From Microbotryum silenes-acaulis (taxonomy: Eukaryota; Basidiomycota; Microbotryomycetes; Microbotryales; Microbotryaceae): a stretch of 64,000 bases of DNA. A program made the position numbers and the translations under genes. The stretch spans positions 806,001-870,000 of the forward strand of contig QPFY01000011.1 in the NCBI GenBank assembly GCA_003665825.1, given 5' to 3'. The notes beneath the pieces are model-generated. The model ran no database searches. It worked only from the letters and a program-made list of their open reading frames with translations, and had not been told where the DNA came from. Every line of letters begins with the position of its first letter. The stretch's first letter is position 1. Positions 1-11,185 of the stretch are shown here, in pieces.

Positions 1-1298
1 TCCGAACCTCATCATCACCGTCGGGATCTCTTCCAACGGTTTCGGCATCATTTCAGCTAGGTTCATCGCTTTGATGGAGAGACCGTCGAGTAGTTCGAGG
101 GAGGTGGGGTTCAGACCGGCTTGAATAATGGAAACGACGGAGAGGACGGCTTGGGAGATGCTGGGGAAGGAAGCGATGGCGACTTTTAGGGGGACGAGTG
201 GGGCCAACCGGACCGTTATGGAGGTGATGATCTGGGTAGGAGGGAGAAGTAATGATGATCAGAGGCTGTTTCTCTACAGAGGAGCCACACCTTGTATTGC
301 ATTCACGCCTAATGTGCCTTCCGAGCCGAGGAAGAGACGACCAACGTCCCAACCCGTCGAGGATTTGCCTTGATGTGGAGGAGCGACGACGTCAAAGGTG
401 GGATTAGTTCGAGTGTTCGCTGAACGGTTATGACAGCAGTTCAACTCACGAGCCCGATTCGAACCTTTGGTCTTGATCACTTCTCCACTCATCAGCACCA
501 CCTGTACGATCAGGCATGCAAATAGCCTCACTCTTATCAGCTTGAGAAAATCTTCACCTCCTGACCCCACCCCTCGCGCACTTTGCTCTCAACCCCGAAA
601 CTCACCTCCATCCCCCCGACCCACTCCCCTCGCATAGTCCCAAACCCCACCGCATTAGTACCACTACCTCCCACGCCTACCATCCCACCAAACTCGCTCC
701 TCGGCGCCGGATCAATAGGGAAAAATTGCTTGACCCCCTCTTCTGCGAGACGTTCATTGAGCGATTGCCAACCTGCCCCCGGACCGACGATGGCGCTGAA
801 ATCGGAGGGAAAGAGTTGGATGTTGTCCATTCGGGAAAGCGAGAGGTGGATCGTTGGACGGGAGGGGTTGGGGGTGGGGGTGGATGATGGTGATGGTGAT
901 GGTGATGGTGCTGGTGGGGGTGATGTTTCTATCTTTTCCAATGGGGTGCCGGACGATTTTCCGGATTCGACGGTTCGGGGTAAGGTTCGATCTTCGAGCG
1001 GTGGATGACAACATGATGGAGCCTCGGGAAGGGAAGGGGGAAGGAACTGTCCTTCCAGAGAGGTCCTCCCTCCAACAGGGATGATCACTATACCGAACTT
1101 TGTCGCGATATTGACGCATGCGACGACGTCTTGAGTCGATTCGGCATGGACGATGATCAGAGGTGGGGTGGGGGGAGCGAACGAACCGAAGGTCGAGCCA
1201 AATTGGGTCAAGATCGGGGTGTCTTGGGAGAGTTGGGAGGAGGAGAAGGTCGAGTGGAGGGCATTGAGAGCTCCGGGGACGTCAGGAGTGGGTGACAT
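1..1298 (-). CDS. DLD1: D-lactate dehydrogenase (cytochrome), FAD-linked, 3' part outside window
   Basis: This is the N-terminal part of an FAD-dependent D-lactate:cytochrome c oxidoreductase, normally a mitochondrial enzyme oxidising D-lactate to pyruvate. Four exons join in frame: 606-1298, 450-501, 307-368 and 1-231. The FAD-binding PCMH domain shows the PVGGRTSLEGQ loop, the IVGPGAGW segment and, after splicing, KSSTGWDVGRLFLGSEGTLG followed by IITSITVRLAPL, the family signature. The last donor is a weak GTGAAT. The frame then runs into the cap domain (ELLDGLSIKAMN) and off the left edge, so the C-terminus is missing. A proline/serine-rich insert of about 55 residues sits after the first FAD loop, encoded by GGTGAT-type repeats. 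No mitochondrial presequence is obvious after the chosen ATG, so an upstream exon is possible. Confidence 0.85.
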
Positions 1299-1612
1299 GT
1301 TTTGAGGCGACAGTACGAGGGAGGAAGTGAGGTTGCGAGTACCCGAAAGCGAGGGTCAAAGTGGGGCCCGGCGCTCGGCACGACGTTGATCCAAGCTTGG
1401 TCTTGGCCGGCATGCCGAGCAACCGAGCAAACTCTAAATGCGATTTCGGAGTCGTGCCGTGCGCTCAAAGTACTCAGGGGCTTACAGGAAGAAAACATAT
1501 TGCAATTAGACACAAACATGTGACACCCAGCAAAGTTATAAAAAGGGAAACGAATACGAAAACGAACAAAGACACACGTGCCGGCTGATGCAGAGCAACG
1601 AAAAGACCTCAC
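1299..1612. other. Intergenic, no gene seen
   Basis: This 314-bp gap holds the 5' flank of the D-lactate dehydrogenase gene and the 3' flank of the carboxypeptidase gene. I see no coding, RNA or repeat signal in it. Confidence 0.5.
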
Positions 1613-3250
1613 TTACTCCTCATCAAAGCTGAACCTCCCCCCCGCCTCCTTCCTGACCACGTAAGCCGCCAAATCCTTGAACGCTTCAGCCGTCTCCTCC
1701 CCACTAGCCCTGACCTGACTCGGCGGCAAAAGGAACCCAAACACGCCCTGGTCCCTCAACTCGATCGCAAAAGACCACCTTATCCCCGCCGTCTGATACG
1801 TCCAATCCAACGATCCCCCTGGCGCAGTCAACGACACTTCACACACCGATCCCACGTCGAACGATCGACCGTGAACGGCACGAAGGGCTTTCTGCGCTCC
1901 GACGACGGCTTCAAAATGATTCTCTTGGTCCGGCGAGGCGTGGTCGCATGAATACGAGTAAGGGAAGAGAATGAATTGGCCGAAACTGTGCAGGTCGAGG
2001 AAGCCTTTGATGTTGTGCTTTTCTTGCGTTAGGTACGCCGAGAGGGCTTGCAGTTCGGGCGATTGGAATGGTTCGGATCCAGGATAGGCATCCGAGCAAG
2101 GGTTCGGCCGAGGGGAGGAGAAGGCATAAGGCCAATTGCGATTGAGGTCGAGGCCGAAGCAGTCGGGTCCGACGGGTTGACGGTTCTTGCGCCACAAGCG
2201 GTTGTTGGTCCAGGTGTAGGCGTAGCCGTCGACATTCAAGACGGGGATGAAGGTGAATTCGATCTCGTCGAGCAGTTGTCGCGTGTTGTCCGACGCTTCG
2301 TCCGAGGCTTCATCGGGCAGGCTTGAGAGTAGGAGGTCGTGGATCGCGTACAGTGCTGTAGCGGGTGCGATCCATTCGCGGGCGTGTTGGGCTCCGACGA
2401 CGACAAAGCCGTGTTTGGCTGCGAGTCGTTCGTCTCCCTTCTTCTTCTTCTTCTTGTTGTTCTTGCGCTTGTTGAGCAATTCGTCCATCGTCGTCTCCTC
2501 CAAATTCAACGGCGCAGACTCAGGTTGGTAAGCAAAGTTGGTCACTGTATGATAGTATAGCAGGTTCAGCTCGATGTTAACAGTTGGCGAGGTAAAGATC
2601 TGCTGCCCGAACGTACCTTTGAGACCCCAGATGGTTCTTCCTTCACTGCTCGCGCCAATGACGACGACCTTGGCAAAGCCGGGAAAATCCTGTTCAAACG
2701 ATCGGAGAATGTTCTCGATGGCTTCGATGGGGTGGTACGAGTCATGGATCGTCGAGGCGTCGAGAGCGCGGCGTTGCCGAGAGGCCCCACTTTGGGTCGC
2801 TGAGGCTTCCGACGAGGAGGTCCAGTTGGCGAGAGCGGCGGAGGACAACATGCGATTGAAAGATGAACCTAATGTTGGTGAGGTTTGAAGAAGATGGGAG
2901 AGGGAAGGGATGATGATGGAGGAGGACGTAGCGCCCAAGTCGAGGAGCCACGACTCGAACGGAACGGATACGGATGGATCGGTCCACATTGGTAAGAGGA
3001 CGTCGATCGTTGATGGGGTCGCCTTCCATACGTCATAGTCGTGTTGCAGCCAATCTCGAGCGGCCTGAGTTGCCGCTCGGGAAGGGAACGTCAAGCGATG
3101 CAGCACATTCGCCTCGCCGGAGGTTGACGAGGAGGTTGAGGGGGCCGAGAAGGGAGCCTGGAGTGGGATCTGTTGCTGAGCGAAGGACGTCTGCGCAAAA
3201 AGTGCAGGGCTTGATATGGAGGCGAGGTAAAGGATAGCCCAGAGACGCAT
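1613..3250 (-). CDS. Secreted zinc carboxypeptidase, peptidase family M14
   Basis: The predicted enzyme removes C-terminal residues from peptides outside the cell or in the secretory pathway. The chosen ATG opens a classic signal peptide (MRLWAILYLASISSPALFAQ). An M14 propeptide-like region follows, then the catalytic domain: zinc ligands in HAREW, LNVDGY, the RKNR and DLNRNW arginine/asparagine substrate-binding residues, the third zinc ligand in DLHSFGQ, and the catalytic glutamate in FAIELRD. A 72-nt segment at 2545-2616 starts GTACGT and ends CAG; it contains no stop but looks like an intron and interrupts the domain, so the mature reading is about 521 residues. A longer frame extends upstream of this ATG but overlaps the promoter of the divergent neighbour and lacks a signal peptide. 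Confidence 0.88.
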   Translation of the reverse strand: MRLWAILYLASISSPALFAQTSFAQQQIPLQAPFSAPSTSSSTSGEANVLHRLTFPSRAATQAARDWLQHDYDVWKATPSTIDVLLPMWTDPSVSVPFESWLLDLGATSSSIIIPSLSHLLQTSPTLGSSFNRMLSSAALANWTSSSEASATQSGASRQRRALDASTIHDSYHPIEAIENILRSFEQDFPGFAKVVVIGASSEGRTIWGLKGTFGQQIFTSPTVNIELNLLYYHTVTNFAYQPESAPLNLEETTMDELLNKRKNNKKKKKKGDERLAAKHGFVVVGAQHAREWIAPATALYAIHDLLLSSLPDEASDEASDNTRQLLDEIEFTFIPVLNVDGYAYTWTNNRLWRKNRQPVGPDCFGLDLNRNWPYAFSSPRPNPCSDAYPGSEPFQSPELQALSAYLTQEKHNIKGFLDLHSFGQFILFPYSYSCDHASPDQENHFEAVVGAQKALRAVHGRSFDVGSVCEVSLTAPGGSLDWTYQTAGIRWSFAIELRDQGVFGFLLPPSQVRASGEETAEAFKDLAAYVVRKEAGGRFSFDEE

Positions 3251-3497
3251 GGTTGGGCAAACGAGGCGGGAATGATGGGGCGAAGGGATCGGCGAGAGCA
3301 AGACGTTCGCCAGGCTTGGCCGACTGATGGCGCCAATGCTGGGCGGTCTCTCGGCGCTCGATTGGACAGCGGGAGTGGGCACGTCTTGGGCAAGTATTGC
3401 CAATTGGGCATCGGGCACGCAGGAAACGTCTGCCGCGGAGAAGGATCATAGCTCGTTTCCCTCCTACCAGCACGACGTCTATCAAGTGTTCGCACCC

Positions 3498-4632
3498 ATG
3501 CTCGCCCTCCCACGACGGAATATCGCTTCCAAGCTCGTTCACGCCCAGCTTCCCCAACATGCAGCCCCACTATCCACGCCAGCAACGTGCCGAATCGCCT
3601 CGCGCCTCGCGTCGACGGCCGCCCCCACACCACCTCTGATCCCCTTGCATCTCGCTCGATCCTACTCTTTAAAACGTTCACTATGGTTGGGACAGCGTTC
3701 GACATTCGCGCGATCCCCACCCTCGATCGCTTTCCGCACCTTCTCCTCCTCTCCACTGCGGAATGCCGAGACAACCAACTTGCCGCTCGCTGACGCGTCT
3801 ACGGCATCCTCTTCTTCGTCGTCTTCGTCCTCCAACCCCAACCCGGACCCGGACCCGAAACCCAAGAACGAGTCACTCTCGCAACGACTGAAAACCTTGT
3901 TCCGCACCCACGGCTGGTCCGCGCTTTCAATTTACCTCCTCCTCTCCGCCATCGACTTCTCCCTCACCTTCCTGCTCATCTACGCCATCGGAGCCGACAA
4001 GGTTCGCATCGCCGAAGACTACGTCTTGGATGCCTTGGGCTGGCGAAGAAAAGATACGGGCGAACCGGGCAAACTCAAGGTCGGATTCGAGGATTGGAAG
4101 GAACGACATCCCGGAGCGGGCAACCTCGTCGAAGGCGCGAGGAGAAAGTTGAGCCATAAGGAACACGAGAAGAAGGTCGAGCAGGCGCAGAATGGGCTCG
4201 CAGAAGGCGTCAAGGGTGTTGTTGGGACTGATGCGAGTGGGAAGAACCAGGATGGGTATTCGGCGATTGCGACGACCGCCGTTTTAGCGTATGCGATCCA
4301 CAAGACGTTGCTCTTGCCCGTACGGGTCGGGCTCACGGTAGGTGGTGACTCGTGGCTTGTCGGGTACACCGTACTCTGTGCGTACTGACTTGCTCGGTCT
4401 TTTACAAACCAGGTCGCCATTACGCCCAAGTTTGTCCGAACGTTGCAATCCTGGGGGTAAGGCTCGCGATTCCGCCGAGCTCCTCCGTTTTCTCCTTTTC
4501 ACTCAAGCTGACTTGATGGTGTACTCGTTGGCCACTTGCAGTTGGAACGTGGGTATGGCCAAGTCGGGAGCTACGACGGTACGAGCCTCGACTGCCGCTG
4601 GCGCCAAGGCTGCGACTGCTGCTGCACCCTAG
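3498..4632 (+). CDS. FAM210/DUF1279 mitochondrial inner-membrane protein
   Basis: This gene encodes about 324 residues in three exons (3498-4337, 4413-4456, 4542-4632). The start was chosen because the first 20 residues (MLALPRRNIASKLVHAQLPQ) look like a mitochondrial presequence, followed by a basic, serine-rich stretch. The DUF1279 domain follows: SQRLKTLFRTHGWSALSIYL, a transmembrane helix (LTFLLIYAIGADKVR) and, split by two introns, the helix around ILLPVRVGLTVAITPKFVRT. Family members such as human FAM210A/B act in mitochondria; their biochemical role is poorly defined. An acidic/serine-rich linker lies between presequence and domain. The gene diverges from the carboxypeptidase gene with only about 250 bp between the two starts. 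Confidence 0.82.
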
Positions 4633-5949
4633 TAGACACCGTATAGCGATGAAGAAGCAATGGAAGTCGGCTTTGACCCACCTTTTCCTCACCAAAATCA
4701 TCCCACAGTCCGAGAGAAAGGCACTACATTAAGCCTGCCCCTCGGTTCTGTCTTGCAGCAATGGCCCCTCCGTGTCGCAATCAGGTTCTAGGAGCTCCGA
4801 GCTCAAGGTTGACGGGGACACGGCGCGCACAGATCAGCAGGCGAAGCTCCGTGCGCAACCAGCAAGTCCGAAATTGGGGCCATGTGGCACGCCCCGAAGC
4901 GGCGAACTTAAAACGGAGAATACGCTTGGTCCTCAAAGACTCACGCTCCACTTCATCTCTGTTTCGATGTCGTTCATCGTGCTGTTTCCAAATGTCCAAA
5001 AACAAAAACAAAAAAAAGGCCGTAGCACATGCCATGACGTAGCTCTAGGCCGCGATTCTGCCGCGCCTGGCGCCGTCGGCGTTCCGCGACGCAGCGCGAA
5101 GGCTCCTTGAGCTTACTCGTTCCTGCCCCGTTTCAGCCAGCTCGCTAGCCGGTGTGCGTCGCAGCTCTGGGCTTGGATCCGATTCCTTACGAGAGCTCAA
5201 GCTACTATCGATCGGATTGGCTCGACTTCTCTCGTCCGCGACCGTTTCCGCAAGCTCTCCTTTACTGTAGGACCGCAATTGCATCGTGTTCGGCGGTCGA
5301 CTTCGCAGTTCGAAGCTCACTTCGAACGCGTAATAGCTGCTCCCTTTCGACACCCGCCTGCGTGTCTCCTCTCTCGCATCGGACAAGGGCGGTGTCGGAC
5401 TCTGGTGTTTCACTTTCTTGTTTGAGGGGTCATCCTCTTCATCTATCTACCTCGCCCCTCACCACGACGTGTTGCGACCGCCTCTTTCTTCTCCCCACCT
5501 TCGACTTTCAAGGAAGCTTGGACAGCCTCAAGCTGGCGTTCGTCCGTTGATCAGTTATTCGTCCTTAGCGCATCTCGCATCTCTCCGGACTCGGCCGCTT
5601 CCAACCTAACACTGTTGCCTCAAGCCTGACACATCAAGCAAGTGGATCGTGCGTACCTCTTCTACCACGCTCAAGTATTCGCCTTCTTGGTATCTATCCC
5701 TATCTCGTTGACTTATCTATTGAGTTAGTACTCCTCTTGACCCATCCCCGTTCGAACCTTTGTCGCGAGCTTTCGAGGTTCGAGCGTGACGTTGGCAGGC
5801 GCGCGCGCGCGCGCGCTCGGTCCCGGGGCAAGTTCCGACGGGGCACTAGCAACCAGTCTGTGGCCGTTCGAGTCAAATCCTTGGTTGCATCAGAAGGTAT
5901 CGCAGCGACTGATCCAGTGTGTTTCATTTGACATCGCAGAATATACGCC
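4633..5949. promoter_or_regulatory. Upstream region and probable 5' UTR of the PUF gene
   Basis: No coding gene is supported in this 1.3-kb gap. The last 700 bases are pyrimidine-rich and probably include the transcribed leader of the PUF gene. A run of nine GC dinucleotides at 5799-5816 stands out, about 130 bp before the start codon. Confidence 0.4.
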
Positions 5950-8900
5950 ATGTCTCGACCGATGGTACTCCCGAGGAGACAGTCGCTCGAACCCTTGTCG
6001 ACCTCGTCCACTTCTTTAACGTCGTCGCTCTCGCTCGGCAAGTTGCCCTCGCCCGTTTTCGATCGGTTCGGACCCGGGCAACGAAGCGTTCCCGCCTTCG
6101 AAGCTTCTTCTTTTCATCTGTTCGTCGGTGCCACGCGATCCAACTCCAAGTTGGGCTTACCGAATGGGATGAACGGTGGCTCGATGCGAAGCGTCTCCGG
6201 ACCAGGGACACCGACGACCCCTACTTCGTCGCGCTCGAATGGAATAGCCGACGAGGGGCAACGCACGCCCGGCGGGAGCAGCTTGGCAATTGGTGAAGAG
6301 TTATTCGGGTTCAAAACGGTCCGCGAATCGGCGAGCAAAGAATCGCTTGTCAAGTCGAGGTGGAACGGCGATGACGAGGCGGCAGTCGGGCTCGATTCGA
6401 CGACGGACGGGCACTCGGCGTCGAATGCGACGACACCGATACCGGCGGTCGCGGCGCCCGGGAATGGGTGGCCGACCGAATACGAACCGAATCAACTGTC
6501 GTCACGGCACTCTGTGGACAGACTGGTGAGTGAATATCCCCTCGTGTTTGTTCCTCTTCTGTCTCCAACAAAACAGTGTCATACGAGAGGGAGAAAAAAA
6601 CACCGCAACGATGTCTCGGCTTTGGGGCCTCGCCGATTCGGGAGAACAGAGGGGGCCAGGGGGGGCAGTGGAGGCGTCTCAGCCGTGCCCACGGTCGTGC
6701 CCCCTATCGCAGTAGCCGGCGACGTTACCGCCACTCTCCTTTCCGAGGTTGTATTTCCGCGCTAGCGGGCGGCGGAATCTGTCCGGTTTCGCAGTCGCCG
6801 ACTCCCCGGGACGAGATGATGTGCTACGCCTGGCATTTCTATGAGACAGCCTTTCTGCCTTTTGGGCAAAACCGCCCCCTCGCCCCTTCACCCTCCCAGC
6901 GCCGCCGCCGGCCCCAAGCTACTGTTTGTCTCTCGAACCGCACTCTGACTTGTGTTTTTTTTTTTTTTGGTTTTTGGCTCCTCGCGTGTCTGTGCTGCTC
7001 GCGGTGTGGTATTCCCGCTTTCGGCCACTTGTCAACAACTTGGACCTTGCCTTTTTGTGTTGTGTGTGTGTGCACTTCGATTTCACCCTCGCCTCCCCCC
7101 TCCCCCTCTTTTGTCGTGTATCAGAACCACCACTTCAACACGACGAGCAGCAACCACGTGACGACCATGTCGACGACCACGCGCCCGACAATCAAGCAGT
7201 CAGGGTCATCAATTGACTTGCGCTCGAGCGTCTTCTCCTCGTCCGCATCCGGCTCGGCCAAATCAAGTCCATTCGACAACGACCTCGTCAACGGCTCGTC
7301 CACGTCCTCGTTCGCTTCGAGTCGACCGTCGGTGCCCCGCTCCAAGTCGGGCCTGCCCCGCTACGACTTGTCGTTCGGCGAACGTAGCTGCCACCTTAGG
7401 TCGACCTCGCCCCTCGCTGCGTCGAGGCCGGCCCCGACGGCACCGGCAAGTGGCACAGCACCGCACGGCGGTCACGACACCCAGCCCGGCGCCGCTGAGG
7501 GGTCACCGCATCAGCAGCACGAAGGTCGCGTCAATCAACTCTCGTCGGCTGCAAGTGCCGAATCATTCTTCAAGTTCCCGGGTGGGATCGACTACCATGG
7601 CACGATCACCACTTCTGCGACCTCGCCTTCCGCCTCCGCTTCGGCGGCGGCTGCACCGAATTTGGGCACCGCCGCCGGCGCGAGCGGAGCGTCGGAGGTC
7701 GTCCCTTACAGTTCGGCCTCGAGCGGCAAGAATACGTCCGCCTATATCAACACCAAAGTGCCGAACGTGCCGAGCATCCGTAGTGCCGACCCCAGCTCGT
7801 TGGATCGGTCGAGGGCTCAGCCGAGTTTGAGCGCATTCGACTCCTACAAGCACCAGCAACCTCACTCCCAGCAGCAGCGCCACAGCTCGACGGGACCGGC
7901 CACCACCCACTCGTTGTCGCACGATGATCTCGTCACTGGTCTGAGTAACATGAGCCTTTCCTCCAACACCAGCAGCGCGTCGCACCAACTTCATCCCCCG
8001 GTGCTGCAGTCGCAACAAGCGCGCCTCGACGCCTACGCTTCACCTCCTGTCTCGCTCGGTGCCGACTGGCGAACTGCCGCGCTCGCGAACGGGGACACAA
8101 ACGGCGGCCCGAATGCGCTCAACACGAGCCTCGGGACCGCTCAGATGACGCCTTACGGTATCTACTATGCTACAACGCCTTATATTTCTTCCTCCGACGC
8201 TTACTACGCCGCCCAGCCGGACGCGACTTACTACCACGCCCAAGCAGCGGAGCCGTCCATGGGCCGTCGGGACTCGGAGTCAGTCCGCTTATCTCCCCTT
8301 TCTATCCTTTTGGCTTCCATGCTCATCTGTTTCTGTCTTCTTGTCCTCGCTTGTACTACGTCCCATAGATCCCTGCCTCTGTCGTGGGGCATGTCTGCCT
8401 TGGACTATGCCTCCTCTGCCAACAGCGCCGCCGTCTCTCGCCACGGCTCGTTCTCGATCCCTTACACCCCCGCGATGTCACCCCAGCCCTCGGCGTACTC
8501 GTACAACATTGGTACAGGAAATCACCTCTCGGCGGCGTTCGACCACCACTCTAACGGCGTCAGCGCCGCGAACGGTTTCCAGCCCGCGCAACAACACCAG
8601 ATCATCCTCGGTCGTCAACTGCGTTCGAACGCCGAGTACATCGCACCCGGTCCTCGCAACGGCTTGCAACCCAACCTCATTTCGAACGGGATGGGAACGC
8701 AGGGGATTATGACTTACGATATGGCTCGACCTTATGGCGTTGGGTACGGTGCTGGTTACGGTGCAGGAGAGACGATGGGTCGCGCGTTGAGGAGTCAGTT
8801 GTTGGACGAGTTTAGGAACGCCAAGCACAAGCACTGGGAGTTGTCGGTCAGTCATTCTTGCGTCGATGGCTTGATTGCCTGAGTGGTCCTGATGTTGGCT

Positions 8901-10354
8901 CGTTCTTGCTTTTGATAGAATATCTCGGGTCACATCGTCGAGTTTTCCGGCGATCAGCTCGGGTCGAGGTTCATCCAGAACAAGCTCGAGACGGCCTCGC
9001 CGGACGAGAAGGACATGTCGTTCCAAGAAATGTTGCCCAACTTGTTGCAGTTATCTACAGATGTGTTTGCAAACTGTGAGTTGGACCTTGGCGTTGATGA
9101 CTTGTTCCACCGTGCTCGGTGGCTGACATGATCGAGCGAAATTGCACGTCTCGCCGAGCAGACGTCGTACAAAAATTCTTTGAGCAAGGAAGCCAGTTGC
9201 AAAAGACTGCGATGGCGAATGTACTTGAAGGACACGTGTTGGAACTCTCACTTCAGATGTACGGATGTCGTGTTGTTCAAAAGGTGCGTCGTGCGCGGCG
9301 ATGGAGTCATCCTTCAGACACCGTCTGACTGCATCTTCTTGTGACTGCTTTGTAGGCCATCGAATTTCTCCTTCTCGATCAGCAAGTTCGTTTGGTCAAG
9401 GAACTTGATGGCCAGATTCTCAAGTGTGCGCGTGACGCACAGGCCAACCATGTGATCCAGGTGGGTCCTCTACCTTCCTCCGACGTGACGTTTCTCACTC
9501 CTAACCGCCTTGCGACTTTCCTCTCCCTTTAGCGAGCAATCGAGCGCGTTCCAAGCGAAAAGATCGCCTTCATCTCGGACGCATGCTTGACGAATGTTCA
9601 CATGCTCGCGACGCATACCTACGGCTGTCGCGTTCTGCAACGTATCTTCGAGCATTGCCCCTCGGCGCGGTCGAGACCGTTGCTCGACGAGTTGCACACA
9701 TGCACGCAGCATTTGATCCAAGATCAGTACGGGAACGTGAGTTGGCCTTCAGATATGACACGTACTCAAGTAAGAATGTCACTGATGCTGCTGCTGCTCG
9801 CCTATCGCAGTACGTCGTACAATGGGTCATCGAAAAGGGTGACGCCGCCGATCGATCGCGCGTCATCTCCTCCCTCTACGGCTCGGTCTACCACCTCGCC
9901 CAGCAAAAGTTCGCATCCAACGTTGTCGAGAAGTGTCTCTTGCACGGTAATGAAGAGGAACGTGAGAAGTTAATCGAGGAGATCTTGAGGTACCAAGCCG
10001 ACGGGACGAGTACGATTCGTTCGATGCTCGTACACCCTTTCGCAAACTATGTTGTGCAGAGTACGTCTCTTGCATACATCTCCGGGGGTTGGTTGAGCTG
10101 GTTACTGATCCTCGTTTTTTGCAACGTCTGCAGAGATCATCACGCAGTCGACAGGAGCTCAACGTGAGCGTGTGCTCGAGGAGACGACGTTGCAACTCGC
10201 AAACCTGCGCAACTACTCGGGGACGTACTCCAAGCATCTTGCCACGAGTGAGTGCAAAGCTTTTTCAGCAAAAGCTAGCGATATCTAATCTGGGAATAAT
10301 TGGTGAACACTCGCAGTCGAGAAACTCCTTCAAAACGAACGCATGCGACCGTAG
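5950..10354 (+). CDS. Pumilio-family (PUF) RNA-binding protein
   Basis: PUF proteins bind UGUR-containing 3' UTRs and repress or localise mRNAs in the cytoplasm. Ten exons join in frame to about 1065 residues: 5950-6525, 7125-8278, 8369-8846, 8919-9075, 9162-9283, 9356-9460, 9533-9736, 9811-10060, 10134-10247 and 10317-10354. The N-terminal two thirds is low-complexity Ser/Ala/Thr/Gln-rich sequence. The C-terminal Pumilio homology domain starts at [12 protein letters not shown] and [20 protein letters not shown] and shows the repeat cores [68 protein letters not shown] and FANYVVQKIIT, consistent with eight repeats. Many introns fall within repeat cores, so the repeats only appear after splicing. 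The first intron is about 600 nt and T-rich, long for this locus. Confidence 0.93.
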
Positions 10355-11185
10355 AATACGGGGTCGCCTCCCAATCTTCTGTTGTCGTCGCTCTCGCCTT
10401 CGCATTCCTTTTATGGGTTCTCAAGATATCTGCTTCATCTCCGTCTTATTTCAAGGCTCTTCCAAATTGTGCTCAAACCCTCGCTTCCTCGCATTCAGTA
10501 CCCCGAGCCATCCCAAGACTGTTCCCCTCACGCAAAAAATCACCGCTCGTCAATCACCAACATCGCATCAGTTCCTTTTCTCTCGTTCCTTTCTACTTCA
10601 TTTTCAGGTTTTCACACCAACCATCTTTCTCAACCCATCCCGCTGTACATATCTATTACAAACGCCAAAGTCGTTCCTGGGTTTCAACTTTCGTCTTCGC
10701 AAACCTTTTCTTTTTACCTACAAGCGCAACCCGTCGCAGTTTCATCATCGTTTTTTCAACCTTCTTTTTTAGTTTTTCTCTCTTTGAATCATTGGTAGTT
10801 CTTTTCTCATTCACCTTTTCTTTCTTGACCTCTGCAATAACCCAAGCTCTCCCGGTTCCCCCACTCTCCTCATGTCGGCTACCTTCGCGCCGTACGGGTT
10901 TCCTTTCTGGTTCAGAACGACCGAGGCCCAGGGTCGCCGAGTGCATTTGCATTTTGGACTGGGACTTGAATTCGCAAGGTACCACACAAGCAATTTTGAA
11001 CACAGGACACTCGTTGTCTCTGGTAAATGCAACAAACGACAACTACTGAAACTCCATTTTTCACAGGACGAAAGGCCCCCCCTCTGGGATCCTCTTTGCT
11101 CGTCTTCTCACGTAACCCAGCTCCCAAACCCCTTACCTGTTCTCTCACTAACCACTTTTACCACTCCTTCCTCCCACTTGGTCGC
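10355..11185. other. Pyrimidine-rich region between convergent genes
   Basis: This stretch lies between the stop codons of the PUF gene and the convergent membrane-protein gene and should hold both 3' UTRs. The + strand is strongly T/C-rich from about 10380 to 11200, which creates long but unconvincing open frames on both strands. I see no structured RNA. Confidence 0.45.

Noticed and set aside
6576..7124. Upstream extension of the second PUF exon as coding sequence
   Set aside because: It contains T runs and reads as intron; the join 6525/7125 keeps the frame and has good splice sites.
10656..11042. Lysine-rich minus-strand frame in the PUF 3' region
   Set aside because: It is the complement of a pyrimidine-rich 3' UTR and has random-looking composition with no domain.
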